DNA from: Axinella damicornis | Lineage: Eukaryota; Porifera; Demospongiae; Axinellida; Axinellidae | NCBI GenBank assembly: GCA_963931865.1 | Contig: OZ007506.1 | Span: 4,832,926 to 4,896,925, forward strand | Reading direction: 5' to 3' | Length of the DNA: 64,000 nt | Shown here: positions 1 to 11,324 of the stretch, one piece after another | Layout: each line of letters opens with the position of its first letter | Position numbering within the stretch: position 1 is the stretch's first letter | Translations under genes and position numbers: made by a program | Notes under the pieces: model-generated | What the model was told of the DNA's origin: nothing | The model's database searches: none | What the model saw: only the letters and a program-made list of their open reading frames with translations

Positions 1-758
1 CACCACTGCAAGGGCAATTCACGTCAGTGTGGGTTGGATGTCCAAATCCAGCAGCAAAACTCCAAATGTGTTGCCTGGACCCCAGAGCTCCATGTGTGAT
101 GCTGACACCATCAACGTAGGTGCTGTCTATATTAGTGACAAAGAAGAATGCATCCACAGATCCATACTGATATCCGATAATTTGACCGCAGACGTGGCTG
201 TATCGTATCCTGTCGGTTGGGAATATCGCAGAGTCGCAGCCAGCACCATCTGTGGTTCGTCCACACGTCCTTTTTGGCGTTGTGATAAGTCTCCATGCAC
301 TAGGGCACTGCTGAGAGGTGTTGCTCGCATCGAAGTTGGCAACACGTGTCCATCCTCCAGTGCTGCTACAGCCACACCGCCTGTCCATGTCACAGTAGAC
401 CTGTACTGCAGTCCCATTGGAGCTCCTCACCCAGTAGTAGCCCAGAGGGGCAGTTCGCAGATATTTCACCGCAGGAAGTTGCAGGGGTGGCCATTTCAAC
501 AGCAGGACAGCTAATGTTATCTTGTAGCAGTGTACGAACGTTATCTTGTAGAAGTGTACGAACGTCCTGGGCTAGTTCTGAGCGGGCCATGCTTCGGAGG
601 TCATTAGGAGGGCAGGTTTGCTCGGTTCCATTTAGTACTCTGGGGAGAAGGGGGAGAGGGAGGGCAGCATTGTCTGACTGGCTGGCCGTGGTAGTCAGGA
701 GAAGAGAGCCTGCGGACAGGACTACAAGAGCAACAAAGCCCAGCTTGAACCCCATCAT
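1..758 (-). pseudogene. FReD-like secreted protein, copy 1 (frameshifted, cut by window edge)
   Basis: Same family as the intact genes at 7509-8564 and 17738-18787. Translation from the ATG at 758 gives a hydrophobic signal peptide (MMGFKLGF, then VALVVLSAG), a leucine/proline stretch, two VRTLLQDN repeats and the start of a fibrinogen-like domain (CPSG). One extra C near 441-443 (CCC where the other copies have CC) shifts the frame, and the shifted frame stops at 390. Past that base the original frame is open to the window edge, so this is a single-base lesion or a sequencing error. Downstream of it the sequence resembles copy 5 (GRTTDGAGCDSA) more than copies 2 and 3, so this copy is a mosaic. 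Function unknown; probably a secreted recognition or adhesion protein. Confidence 0.8.
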
Positions 759-1640
759 TGACTCGATTTTTCGTTTGTTATAATTCACTGCAAAACAAAT
801 CAGTTGTTTAACCACAGAGTGGTTACCCTGGTTGCAGACAAACTGGAGCTGGTGGCTAGAAGAGGGGGTTCAGAGACTAATTTCATAAGGCAACTTGAGA
901 GGAAGCTGGTTGATTTCCAGATTATCTTGCAACTACAATGGCGTTATCTTAACCACTAAACATCTCAGCACACATCAAGGGCAGGAAATTTCCAGATGTA
1001 GCTAGCTGGTGACCTTGCAGATGTTCCAAGATTGTTATAATAAATCAGTTGTTTAACCACAGAGTGGTTACCTTGGTTGCAGACAAGCTGGAGCTGGTGG
1101 TTAGAAGAGGGGGTTCAGAGTGCATAAGGCAACTTGAGAGGAAGCTGGTCCAGATTATCTTGCAACCATAGTCATGTGATCTTAACCACTAAACAATTTT
1201 GCTGCCATCAAGGGCAGGAAATTTCCAGGAAAACCAGATGTAGCTGGTGGTGACCTTGCAGATGTTCCAAGATTATTAGTTTGTTATAACAAATCAGTTG
1301 TTTAACCACAGAGTGGCTACCCTGGTTGCCAACAAGCTGGAGCCGGCAGCGCCGGCTAGAAGATGGGGTTCAGAGACTAATTGCATAAGGCAACTCGAGA
1401 GGAAGCTGGTCCAGATTATCTTGCAACCATAGTCATCTGATCTTAACCACTAAACAACTCCGCTGCCATCAAGGGCATCAAAACAACCAGTTGTAGCTGG
1501 TGACCTTCCAAGATTGTCAGTGAGATGACCTGGGTTTGCAGGTTGTCTTACTCTATAAGCCCAACTTTAGTAAACCTCCAATAACCACTGTCTCCAGCTT
1601 GTTACCTTAGCTGGGAAACAGGAGTCATCAGTGGAGCTTA
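759..1640 (-). other. 5' leader and putative 5' intron of copy 1
   Basis: Reading the minus strand, an AG acceptor after TTGTTTTGCAG (exon 2 begins at 787) lies 29 bases before the ATG. A donor with GTAAC at 1601-1605 ends a candidate first exon at 1606. The intervening 0.8 kb holds three degenerate copies of a block containing GTTATAACAAATCAGTTG and a TTAACCACAGAGTGG motif. The same block recurs at 9400-9770, 18840-19325 and 23530-23780, that is, upstream of copies 2 and 3. The splice model is inferred from sequence alone. Confidence 0.5.
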
Positions 1641-1681
1641 TCATTTCTCTCCAATTGATAATCATCCTCGAAACGTTTCTT

Positions 1682-1687
1682 CTTATA
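1682..1687 (-). promoter_or_regulatory. TATA-like element of copy 1
   Basis: The minus strand reads AGTATAAGAAGAAACG. It aligns with the TATAAAAG boxes directly upstream of copies 4 and 5 and with equivalents at 13910-13915 and 23944-23949. A start site about 30 bases downstream would open the candidate non-coding first exon that ends at 1606. Confidence 0.45.
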
Positions 1688-1739
1688 CTCGCTGACTCCC
1701 CTCCCACATACTAATGAACGCGTGACCAGTTACGCTCTA

Positions 1740-2265
1740 AGTATTTCATACTGAGTGTGAGGGTAGTCTATCTATAGACCATAAATACCACGTCACCATG
1801 GTTCAATTCCCTTGTGTGTAACTATGTAGTTTACTGTACTTACAAGACTCCAAAAATGTTACATAATTATTACCGTGCGTACACATGCACAAAGCAGGGT
1901 TAAGCAATCGGTTTGTCCGTCTGTCTGTCTGTCCAGAGAAAAAATAGGAAATTGCGCGATCTACAGGGCTTTAGACAATTGCTAAACCCAACAATACCAT
2001 TGCAATCCAAAATAAACAATGATAATACGATCAGCAACTAAAAATACGGGCGCACACGGCCGGCTCTGGCACGTGTTCATACGGAAGAGCGTCCATGACG
2101 TCAATGAGTATGGATCTTAGACTGAGAGATGGGCGTGCAGGGTAAGTATTCTATGAATATACTCCATATTTATGTTAATAAAATGGTACATCTAGCTACA
2201 TCTAATCTAGCCTAGAAATTCAATTCCTGGAATATCCACTAATCCAATTACGCAGAGTTCAGGAC
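1740..2265. other. Non-coding stretch, partly duplicated
   Basis: No gene seen. Bases 1740-1935 recur at 13975-14170, including a GTCTGTCTGTC run and a GGTTAAGCAAT motif. The rest is AT-rich and appears unique in the window. Confidence 0.5.
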
Positions 2266-2269
2266 ACTA

Positions 2270-3560
2270 ATTATTTTCTGTGATTCCAATGTACTGATAC
2301 CAGGCAAAACAACACAGTTGCACATTTACAAAATACGCTATTCATAGTCAGTCTGATTTGGCCGAAATGCAGCATGTGGCACGGCAGTGGGTGTCCATTT
2401 CCTGGAATAGTGCAGCCACAACAGTCACAAAGGCTTGAAATGCAGTACGTGGCACAGCATTTCGATGCCCATTTCCTGGAATAACAACGGTCACTCTCTC
2501 CAAACCAGCCGGACAATTTCTATCTATTAAAACGATCCATCAATACAAAATTCATTTCCTGGAATTTCTATGATTCCAATCCTACTGTAGTGGATTTAGA
2601 TTATTATTATTTTTTTATACTGTTTTATTAGCATAAATACGGTACTCTACAATAATCATAGGAACAAAAATTATGGACTTACAGAACATCGCGATGAAAT
2701 TACCATTATAACCGGAAATATTAATTGACAGTGAATTCACTTTGGCGGAGTGGTAGGATCATACATTACATGTATCTAGTGATCATAGGGGAATTATAAC
2801 CGTGTAAATTTGTGGGTGGAATTTCATTCACCACGAACTGATAACAATGCAAGAGCACCCAACATTAACTGCTAGGTCTCTTCACTACCAGAAGAAAGTC
2901 CAGTAAATAATTACACTCATGGTAGGGAAAAATTGTGTCGCGTAAATAATGTACCATTTGACTACTTCGGAATGGCCTACAAACATTCTGACTACACCGT
3001 CGTGATCACTATCATGCGTACAATTTTGGTGCTGAAACTCACCTTGGTGGTGGAGATACAAGCGCTTTTGTTGTGCCGTCGGCCACCATTGCTCGATCGC
3101 TCCTTTTGACGTTGGTTGCCAGTATTGTCTTACGAAGGCCCCACAAAGATTCTGACCACACAGCAGTGATCACTGTCACTTACATGTCGAAACTCACCGC
3201 GCTGGCGTAGTTGTTAGCAGTTTTAAAGGACACCAAAACTCACCATGCTGGCGAAGTTGTTAGCAGGAATGTTGATAATACTTAGGAATGTTGTAGGTTT
3301 CCTGCTGGCAAATTGAGCTGTATTTGCAGCAAGGGCTCGATGGTGCGAGATTTAAAACCTTGAAACTCCGATCCGTGGAGTAGCACAGTGCCTCCAGGGC
3401 TTGCGGAGCTCGAGCAGCTATATATGGAGTCGAACAGTGAGCGCAGTCGACATCTGTTTATACAGCCACTTCACAATAGTTTCACATAGACAGAGCTAGA
3501 GTAGCTGAGTCGAACAGTGAGCGTAATCGACATCTTTTCACAGCTCCACACTCTCAAATT
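2270..3560. repeat. Segmental duplication block A (copy at 25090-26345)
   Basis: Long, nearly colinear match to 25090-26345. It opens with a tandem module of roughly 65 bases containing CCATTTCCTGGAAT, also seen at 9840-10070. It continues through an AT-rich part and a reverse-orientation ATG-plus-donor module (3043-3089), and ends with two repeats of GAGTCGAACAGTGAGCG. No convincing gene. Bases 2800-2930 also match 44335-44460. Confidence 0.7.
3043..3089 (-). repeat. Exon-like module (ATG ... GTGAGT)
   Basis: On the minus strand an ATG at 3089 in context GCAATGGTGGCC runs 47 bases to AAG and then a consensus donor GTGAGT. It is homologous to the modules at 29378, 29655, 29899 and 30073 and nearly identical to the one at 25829-25875. 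Confidence 0.5.
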
Positions 3561-3742
3561 ACCTATGCATGGATGATCAGGTCACACGTACGCATGCATG
3601 TGGCATGTGCGAGGCATGATGCAGATATATACGTATTCCTAGTAAAGGCTCATATGTTGACTGTTTTGAAATTATGAGACACTTATACTGCGTGTCTGCT
3701 CTATCAAAAAACTGTCTCGTCTCCAAAAGTTTTGCTTACCGA

Positions 3743-4060
3743 CTAAGGACTGTCATACAAATTGAGAGTGGCAGCCCGACTGACCGGGCGTACGCTGCAC
3801 ATGTAATTAGAGAAGGACGCCGACACCATTGTTCGTGTACCAAGAAACATCCTGATTGTTCGTTTCTTAGAGACTAATATCGTTTCTCTCTGATTGATAA
3901 TCATTCTCAAAACGTTCCTTCTTATACTCACTCACTCCCTTCCCACATACTAATGAACACGTGACCAGTTGCACTCTAAGTATTTCGTACTACGTAAGTA
4001 TCACCCAATTGGGCTAATTCGCATGGAAATTCCACTCATCCTACTGCTCACGTACACGGT
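3743..4060 (-). promoter_or_regulatory. Orphan 5' flank of a FReD-like gene
   Basis: The minus strand matches the promoter and leader of copies 4 and 5. A TATA-like AGTATAAGAAGG lies near 3920, and an in-frame leader (MIINQRETILVSKK) resembles the pre-start leader of copy 5. Past 3870 the match ends and no FReD coding sequence follows. It looks like the promoter of a deleted or rearranged copy. Confidence 0.5.
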
Positions 4061-4775
4061 AAAAAGAGTAGGTAGCAGTGTGGTCCCCCTGGCTGGGGAG
4101 AAACAGTCTCCCACATACTAGTGAACGCCTGACCAGTTACACTCTGCATGTAAGTATTTCATACTACATGTAAGTATTTCATACTTCGTAACTATCACCC
4201 AATTCATGTAAATTCCACTGCTCATGTACACTGTAAAAAGAGTGCATAGTTCCTGGCAGGAACACATGAGCCGCCGAAGGCGGCGAAGGAGCTTTGAACT
4301 ACGCATGCCCCACCTAAGACATGTAGTAGTCCTTCACACCTCCAAAATTTCACCATATACAGCAAGAGGCCATTAGGTATGCAGTTGTAAGGATTTGTGT
4401 GAAACCCAGCTAAGTAGGTGTGAAATACAAATTGGCCTTTGTGCAGCCATAGTTGTACTAGAGCTAGCTGACTTACATGGTACCACAAAGGTCTTCCATA
4501 TAAGGTTTAAACCAAAAGGTGTGAGGGACTACAACATGTCTTTACTAGTTCAACGCTCCTTCGCCACCTTCGGCGGCTCATGTGCTCCTGTTCCTGGGGT
4601 GCTCCCCCTGGCTGGGGAGGAACACCATCTCCCACATACAAATAAACGCCTGACCAGTTACGTTCTAAGCATTTCGTACTCAATTAACATGGATGCTCAC
4701 GTACATTGTACAACGCCTCACCAGTTACGCTCTAAGTATTTCACACTAAGAATCACCAAATTGGACTAATCAGGA
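4060..4775. repeat. Degenerate upstream repeat and shared block with 14160-15210
   Basis: Contains several diverged copies of a unit with CTGACCAGTTACGCTCTAAG, then an ATTTCGTACT element and a CACCCAATTGGGCTAAT element. The same unit occurs at 5870-6170, 10090-10210, 15060-15210, 37150-37520 and 42760-43330, upstream of FReD-like copies. Bases 4318-4490 match 14175-14340, and 4505 onward matches 14939 onward. A hairpin-forming segment around GCCGCCTTCGGCGGC is present in both orientations. Confidence 0.55.
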
Positions 4776-4978
4776 GCTTATGAGCGCCTCGAAGTGGCAC
4801 GAAGGAGCATCAAGCTACTGTACTTGTTAGGGTTCCAGGTTAGCAGTCGCACAAAGTGCCTTATACGGAAGGGCTACAACTCGCACCTACTCAGGCTACT
4901 GTACTTTGTTAAGAAGCCTGCGAGGGCTCGCAGATGTCATCCACAATAGCATCCACAATAGCGTACACAACGCCTGCC

Positions 4979-5724
4979 TAGCCTCGTTCCCAGGCCTCTA
5001 CCACAGCTTTTGTCGCTTGCAGTACGAAAATCGCGGAGAAGGCCTGGAACCTACAGTACCGGAGTAGTTTTCAAAGCTCGCTTCTGATTGGTTCACTTAG
5101 GTCACTTACGTCATACAGTGCATACTTAGGGTATATTATGGCAGGTTAGGGTGTGGTTTATATTGTTATATTAGCCAATAGAATTGAAGCTTTGAAAACC
5201 ACTCCGGGATAGCTCCCCTGGAAGGGCTTCGCACGTGATGCATGCCGCCGCTTACGTCACGGATTCCGTTAATACATACTCACAGTATTCAACTGACTAT
5301 CGCCTGTTCCAGAGAAGCTACAGAGACCAGACAAATTCCACAGGAGAGGCAGGTCCTACCTATACAACATACCTCGATTTGAAACAAAACCGCTGAGAGA
5401 TGACTGCAATACAACGGTTATAACTTCGAAGCGCATGAAGCGCTTTGACTGTTCATTCCGCCATCGCTCTGGAAAGTACAACACTTGCAGCTCAGCACTA
5501 CTTCGAAGGTAAGACTTCTAGCTTGGATAAGTCGGTGTGGCTCTCTTCTGGCCGTTGATTTGTCTCCGTACGCGATCGTAGCTAGTGTACTAGTACATAA
5601 TGGTCTTGAACGGATGACGTTTTATGACGGTCGCGGCACGCATCACGTGCGAAACCCTTCCAGGCCTTCTCCGCGATTTTCGTAAAGCGACAAAAGCTGT
5701 GGTAGAGGCCTGGGAACGAGGCTA
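4979..5724. mobile_element. MITE with 9-bp target duplication, TAGCCTCG family
   Basis: Terminal inverted repeats of about 70 bases begin TAGCCTCGTTCCCAGGCC and end with its complement GGCCTGGGAACGAGGCTA. The insertion is flanked by ACGCCTGCC at 4970-4978 and 5725-5733. The uninserted site is visible in duplicates near 15385 and 26535, where the target occurs once. A 9-bp duplication with long inverted repeats suggests a non-autonomous Mutator-like element. No transposase. Confidence 0.85.
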
Positions 5725-5733
5725 ACGCCTGCC

Positions 5734-6640
5734 CACCTGTACCTGCTTACGTGACATCACGTGCAGCCTTACACGTACAGACCACAAACATATAAGGAGT
5801 GTTGTGTGCTGCTACTCTGCACCTGATGGTTATGCTAGTTGGACGCTCCTTCCCGTTATGAGCTCCTTGACTAATCCACATGGAATTTTCACTCATCCCA
5901 ATGCCCAGTGACACATACCAGTACAACGCCTGACCAGTCATGCAGGAAAGGGCAGACAGAGGCCAGTGTCGTTTCCTGACCGGTCGTGAGAGTCAGGAGA
6001 AGTGTGTCTACAGACAGGACTAGGAGAGCAACTCAAATTCCATTATTGGCATGATTGTGTACATGATTGTTGGTCTCGTTGAGACTGTGGTCATTTCTGT
6101 CTGATTCTGCATGATCATCACTCTCCTCCCACATTCAAACGCCTGACCAGCTACGTTCTAATATACAAATGTATTAAGTCACTACTCCATTTTATATATG
6201 TAGGAGTTAAGGCCTATTGTACCTAGTGTAGCGACCTGAAGCTGAACAGCAGAGACATTGTGTACTGAACAATGATATGTTGTATTGCCTTGTAAACATG
6301 CACCTGAGTTATATCTGATCTGGCGTTTGGCCCTGATTTTGTAGTATTCTACTCTGTTATAAAAGGCTCAGTCCTTTGTACACAACTCTGTTCAGGCACA
6401 TATTCTGCCATCCGCCATTCAGTCAGCTTGTCCGTGGCCAGCTGCGCATAGCTGTGTGGAATATTACACTAGGATTGCATTTTGAAGTTACATATTTGTG
6501 TACTCAAATTGGACAAGTACTATCATGGCTTACCTTAGATGTACGTCATGTCACATGATTGTACTATGGCAGCATGTCTTAGCTGCATGTCATTAGATGT
6601 ACACGCATGGCATGTCAACTGTGCACGTAGGAGTTACAAG
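5734..6640. repeat. Segmental duplication block B (copy at 15390-16323)
   Basis: Colinear with 15390-16323. It contains another CTGACCAGTTACG unit and remnants resembling the 5' end of a FReD gene near 5975-6120 (GACAGGACTA, GAGAGCAAC). No intact gene. Confidence 0.55.
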
Positions 6641-6643
6641 TAG

Positions 6644-6815
6644 CCTTGTTCCCAGGCCTACCCCGCTTTTTTTCTGTTCTTTGGTTTCCGTTGACAATAA
6701 TACACGGATGCGGAAAGGCGGTGAAAAATGCGGAAGGCCTGGTATCATTCATCACGTGAGTGACGTCAGGTGGATGCAAGGGCACGTGGACGTAGGTGGA
6801 CTCAAGGGTGGACGT

Positions 6816-6853
<38 letters not shown>

Positions 6854-7120
6854 CGTAGTTGTTTCAGCAGGTCCTGAAGGCTGTTTATCATCCAGTCGGC
6901 TCGTTTCAAACGCTCCGCGGCTAGTCAAGACTCTCAGACAATCTACACAACTTCGTCGGTGGTTTTTAAACTTATTTGCGGTTGGGTCACACCCCCCTAC
7001 GTCCACTTGACATAAAGCACATGATGAATCATACCAGGCCTTCCGCGTTTTTCGTCGCCGCATCCGTGTATTGTTGTCAACGGAAACCGAAGAACAGAAA
7101 AAAACGGGGTAGGCCAAGGG
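6644..7120. mobile_element. MITE remnant, TAGCCTTG family (copy at 16553-16997)
   Basis: The left end reads TAGCCTTGTTCCCAGGCC and continues with a TTTTTTCTGTTCTTTGG and CCGTTGACAATAATACACGG segment that recurs inverted at 7030-7115. The right terminus has decayed. The second copy at 16553-16997 sits at the homologous position of the duplicated block, so the insertion predates the duplication. A related fragment lies at 27260-27346. Confidence 0.65.
6816..6853. repeat. 38-base poly-G tract
   Basis: Uninterrupted G run in the middle of the MITE remnant. The duplicate near 16707 has only short, interrupted G runs, so the tract expanded after duplication. Length is prone to assembly error. Confidence 0.8.
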
Positions 7121-7508
7121 CAACCCAAGTAAGCGAAGGTTCCATATCCAGCACCAAAACTCCAAGTGTCATACCTGCATGGATTGAATAACTTTGGAAG
7201 TTGTGCATATGCAGAACATCGACAAACCCACTGTATTGCGTACCGGTATTTATCCATAAGCTGTCACCCCTCAAGAATACGTATTGGGACACTGAAATAG
7301 CCTGCTGTGCGCAAAGTGTTATAGGTGTGCACATGGCATCACTTTAAGAAGAAGCAATGGATATTCAGCAAAGAGCATAACTACAGGGGTAGGGACTAGC
7401 AGAGAAGTCTGCATGCATGTACATTCGTATCATACACTTGAACATCAACACTCAAATCTAAACTACGCTTGACACTACGCTGGGAGTTCACACACGATGG
7501 CTTGATCA

Positions 7509-8564
7509 TTAGCGAATGTAGAGTTCGATGAGTTCGACTGGGGTGTCTTCATTACCACGGCCTTCATCACCACAAATACGAACTTCAATGTCATCAGTCG
7601 TGGCCTGGGGCAACTCCTTGCAGAACCAAGGGGGACTGTTGACGGTACACTCACAGACGAAAGCTGATCCACAGTTTGAGCCGTCCCAGAGAGGATCGCT
7701 ATCATATAACACTAATACTATCACTTCACTAATATCATTGCCAGTTTCGCAAAAGTAGTCCTGTCCAACATATGAAGGGGTAGAAGTTCCACCACTGCAA
7801 GGGCAATTCACGTCAGTGTAGTTTGCAACTCCAAATCCAGCAGCAAAACTCCAAATGTGTTGCCTGGACCCCAGAGCTCCATGTGTGATGCTGACACCAT
7901 CAACGTAGGTGCTGTCTAAAGTCGTTGTAGCTGAGGGGTTAACAAAGTAATGAAATGCATCGACTGTTGCATACTGATATCCGATAACTTGACCGCAGAC
8001 ATGGCTGTATCGTATCCCGTTGGTTGGGAACATCGCAGAGTCGCAGCCACTATCACCTCTAGCTCGTCCACACGTCCTTTTTGGTGTAGTGATAAGTCTC
8101 CACGCACTAGGGCACTGCTGAGAGGTGTTGCTCGCATCAAGGTTGGCAACACGTACCCATCCTCGAGTGCTGCTACAGCCACACCGCCTGTCCATGTCAC
8201 AGTAGACCTGCACTGCAGTCCCATTGGAGCTCCTCACCCAGTAGTAGCCAGAGGGGCAGTTTGCAGATATTTCACTGCAGGAAGCTGCAGGGGTGGCCAT
8301 TTGAACAGCAGGACAGCTAACGTTATCTTGTAGCAGTGTACGAACATTATCTTGTATAAGTGTACGAACGTCCTGGGCTAGTTCTGAGCGGGCTGTGCTT
8401 CGGAGGTCATTAGGAGGGCAGGTTTGCCCGGTTCCATTTTGCACTCTGGGGAGAAGGGGGAGAGGGAGGGCAGCATTGTCTGACTGGCTGGCCGTGGTAG
8501 TCAGGAGAAGAGAGCCTGCGGACAGGACTACAAGAGCAACAAAGCCCAGCTTGAACCCCATCAT
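7509..8564 (-). CDS. FReD-like secreted protein, copy 2 (intact, 351 aa)
   Basis: Single coding exon. Start set at ATG 8564; the adjacent second ATG at 8561 has the better context (A at -3, G at +4). An upstream in-frame GTG extension is not used in animals. Residues 1-27 form a signal peptide (VALVVLSAG core). A low-complexity leucine/proline stretch and two RTLLQDN-type repeats follow. A fibrinogen-like start comes near residue 95 (C-x-EI, CPSGYYWVRSSNG, VYCDMD). The C-terminal part is cysteine-rich with NCPC, YVGQDYFCETGN, DPLWDGSNC and FCKELPQ, ending TTDDIEVRIC then ELIELYIR. The motif set resembles an uncharacterised extracellular family of sponges and cnidarians; ligand unknown. Copies 2 and 3 are nearly identical except at about residues 240-290. 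The 3' flank 7260-7508 is shared with copies 3-5. Confidence 0.88.
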   Translation of the reverse strand: MMGFKLGFVALVVLSAGSLLLTTTASQSDNAALPLPLLPRVQNGTGQTCPPNDLRSTARSELAQDVRTLIQDNVRTLLQDNVSCPAVQMATPAASCSEISANCPSGYYWVRSSNGTAVQVYCDMDRRCGCSSTRGWVRVANLDASNTSQQCPSAWRLITTPKRTCGRARGDSGCDSAMFPTNGIRYSHVCGQVIGYQYATVDAFHYFVNPSATTTLDSTYVDGVSITHGALGSRQHIWSFAAGFGVANYTDVNCPCSGGTSTPSYVGQDYFCETGNDISEVIVLVLYDSDPLWDGSNCGSAFVCECTVNSPPWFCKELPQATTDDIEVRICGDEGRGNEDTPVELIELYIR

Positions 8565-8669
8565 TGACTCGATTTTTCGTTTGTTATAATTCACTGCAAA
8601 ACAAGTCAGTTGTTTAACCACAGGGTGGTTACCCTGGTTGCAGACAAACTGGAGACGGTGGCTAGAAGA

Positions 8670-9384
8670 GGTTGCGTGTAAAACGCGGAACGTGGAATGG
8701 AATGGAACGTGGAACGGATGTAAAATGTCCTAATAAGTCTAATAAGCGTGTTAATTAATTGGGGCTGGCGCGAGGGAGCCTGCGCATGCAGTAGTCGGCA
8801 TAGACAGTGCAAGAGTCGAGTCAAGGGAGATGGTGGCTGCTGACAATCGTCGCGCGAGTGACAACCTGGCTACGCGAGGCTACCCGTCACTACGCCTGGA
8901 TGGAGAATTTCGTGTAGGTTGACCGATCAGCGAAGTGGAGCAGGCCTATTGTCTTCTGACAAATATTAAAGCACGAGTAGCATCACTAGTGTAAGCTGTA
9001 TGAACGTGTAACGTGCTAGTGCTATAGACCTAGCTGTGCTGCTATGCTGGCCCGCTCACGCTTATTCGCACTCAGACGAAGACCGTAATTATTATAGCCC
9101 TGCTTCACTCGGATGGCATAGCTAGTCATGTCAGCTAACATCTTGTTGTCTACTGTGAACCTCTCACATCCAGGGCATACAACCTGCCGGTAGTCTCGCG
9201 TGGCCAGGCGCCTAGGCTGAGCTCTCTCTCACGATATGATTGCCACCATGACTCGACTGCGCGAGACTTCGCTTGCGCCAGCTCCAATTGATGCCCACCT
9301 TAATTAACACGCGTACGTTTGACTCGTTATGACATTTTACATCCATTCCACGTTCCATTCCACGTTCGCGTTTTACATGCAACC
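8670..9384. mobile_element. MITE with 9-bp target duplication in the 5' region of copy 2
   Basis: Termini GGTTGCGTGTAAAACGCG and CGCGTTTTACATGCAACC, with further inverted GGAACGTGGAATGGAATGG near each end. It is flanked by GCTAGAAGA at 8661-8669 and 9385-9393. It splits the repeat block upstream of copy 2; copies 1 and 3 are uninterrupted here. 715 bases, no transposase. Confidence 0.85.
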
Positions 9385-9393
9385 GCTAGAAGA

Positions 9394-9795
9394 GGGGCTT
9401 CAGAGACTAATTGCATAAGGCAACTTGATTATCTTGTAACCATAATGGTGTGATCTTAACCACTAAACATCTCAGCAGCCATCAAGGGCAGGAAATTTCC
9501 AGATGTAGCTAGCTGGTGAGGTTGCAAGATTATCAGTTGTTTAACCACAGAGTGGTTACCCTGGTTGCTGACAAGCTGGAGCCGGTGGCTAGAAGAGGGG
9601 GTTCAGAGACTAATTGCATATTAAGGCAACTTGAGAGGAAGCTGGTCCAGATTATCTTGCAACCATAGTCATATGACCTTAACCACTAAACAACTCCGCT
9701 GCCATCAAGGGCATCAAAACAACCAGTTGTAGCTGGTGACCTTCCAAGATTGTCAGTCAGATGACCTGGGTTTGCAGGTTCTGTCTCCAGCTTGT
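9394..9795 (-). repeat. 5' intron repeats of copy 2
   Basis: Two copies of the TTAACCACAGAGTGG-containing block also seen upstream of copies 1 and 3. It ends abruptly inside the first-exon donor region at about 9795, where a large insertion begins. Confidence 0.6.
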
Positions 9796-10229
9796 CTGCA
9801 CACAAGTTTTTGTCTCAGCACCAAAGTGCTGAGACACAGTGTGCACTCGAAATGCAGTGCATGGCAATGAGAGTAGATGCCCAGTTCCTGGACCGGAATC
9901 GTGCAGCCACAAACGTTCGAAACACAGTACGTGGCATGACAGTTCGATGCCCATTTCCTGGAATTACAACTGCCACAACTCCAAACGCAGCGAGTGGCCT
10001 ATTACAAAAACAATGGTACATCCAATCTAGCGGTACAAATTCATTTCCTGGAATTTCAGCAGTGAATTTTACCATTTTATTAGCATAAATACGGTACACG
10101 GAAATTTCACTCATCCTACTGCTCACGTACAACGCCTGACTCACCAAAATTGGACTAATGTACATGGAATTTTTACTCATCCGACTGCTGACATAAAAAC
10201 TAGAGGTGTTCATAGAACACATACCCCGC

Positions 10230-11310
10230 GCTGAACATCAGGCCAGGATGCATGCACAGTGCAGCTACAATCGACGTGACATCTCTGCCTATGCGCAACG
10301 GCGGCTATCGCATATACTGTGTTCGTGTATGGCCATATCCAAGGTGTGGGAGTGACCGCTTACCGTATATACTATATTGTGAAGCTCGAGAGGTGGGGCT
10401 AAATGTTACGAATAATAGGAAATAGCTGGAAAAAACAGCCGAAACAATAGCCATGATGTCTGTGAAGTACATAGATCGTGAGAAAGCACTGTTTCCTAGC
10501 GGTCATCTCGAAGCATGAAGTTTCCAAATGCACTGCGTGTCCTGTTCTTGAAGTCACGAAGAGGTGGAGCCAATGTTATGAATAGTTATGAAAAGTAGGA
10601 AATAGCCGAAATACAGCGAAACGGAGCGCCTTGACTTCAGTCAGGTACACATAGAGCATTTTTTTGCTATTTGCTATTGTTTGACTCCATTTGGATGTTT
10701 TTTGAGGGTCTATGTGGCGAGATTTCAATTTTTTCCACCTGACAGACGACTGACAGACGACTGACTGACAGACAAAACCGATTGCTTAACCCCGTTTCGC
10801 GCATGCGCGCGCGGGGTAATTACAATGACTGCCAGTTACTTTCTTAGGGAACGTTACTCCGGTTGGATGGTTGGGATGATATCATTGCACAACACACAAT
10901 TATCGGTGGTGTTCCGGTTAAATGTAGCTACAGCTTTACTGATAGTGATTAAACTCTATAGTATAGCTAGTGAGATTTGGACATGTTCCGTGAAGCTCGG
11001 ATCGATGTGTTACACTGCATGCACTAACATAAACCACTATATGGCAGCAGTGCACTCAGTTCACAATACAATCATCGAGTTTAATTTGCCACTTGCCTCA
11101 TATACATGCATGTATACCAAGGTATTTTCCAGGTATTATACTAGTGGTACAGTATGGGGGTAAAATTTCATAAGATACGTACATACCCTATAGCCTGCAG
11201 ATGGGGCAAAACTTACTGGATGTTCACATACTCATTGTGCAAATGCAAGTAGAGCAGGAATTTCCACAAGTGTGTTGCTTCCACGTATAATTAGAAGCTG
11301 TCATTGGCAA
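10230..11310. other. Non-coding stretch
   Basis: No gene seen. It includes repeated GAAGCTCGAGAGGTGGG-like segments (10380 and 10555) and a GACTGACAGACG run followed by GCGCATGCGCGCGCGGGG near 10797. The open frame at 10825-11163 shows no recognisable domain. Confidence 0.4.
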
Positions 11311-11324
11311 CGAACTACATGTGG

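Noticed and set aside
7916..8224. Frames such as those at 127-417, 7916-8224, 18139-18447, 36440-36748 and 42068-42361
   Set aside because: Out-of-frame shadows of the FReD-like coding sequence, conserved only because the copies are similar.
8565..8621. N-terminal extension of the FReD-like proteins from a GTG at 8621 or 18844
   Set aside because: GTG is not a normal animal start, and the extension places the signal peptide internally. The ATG before the hydrophobic core is a better start.
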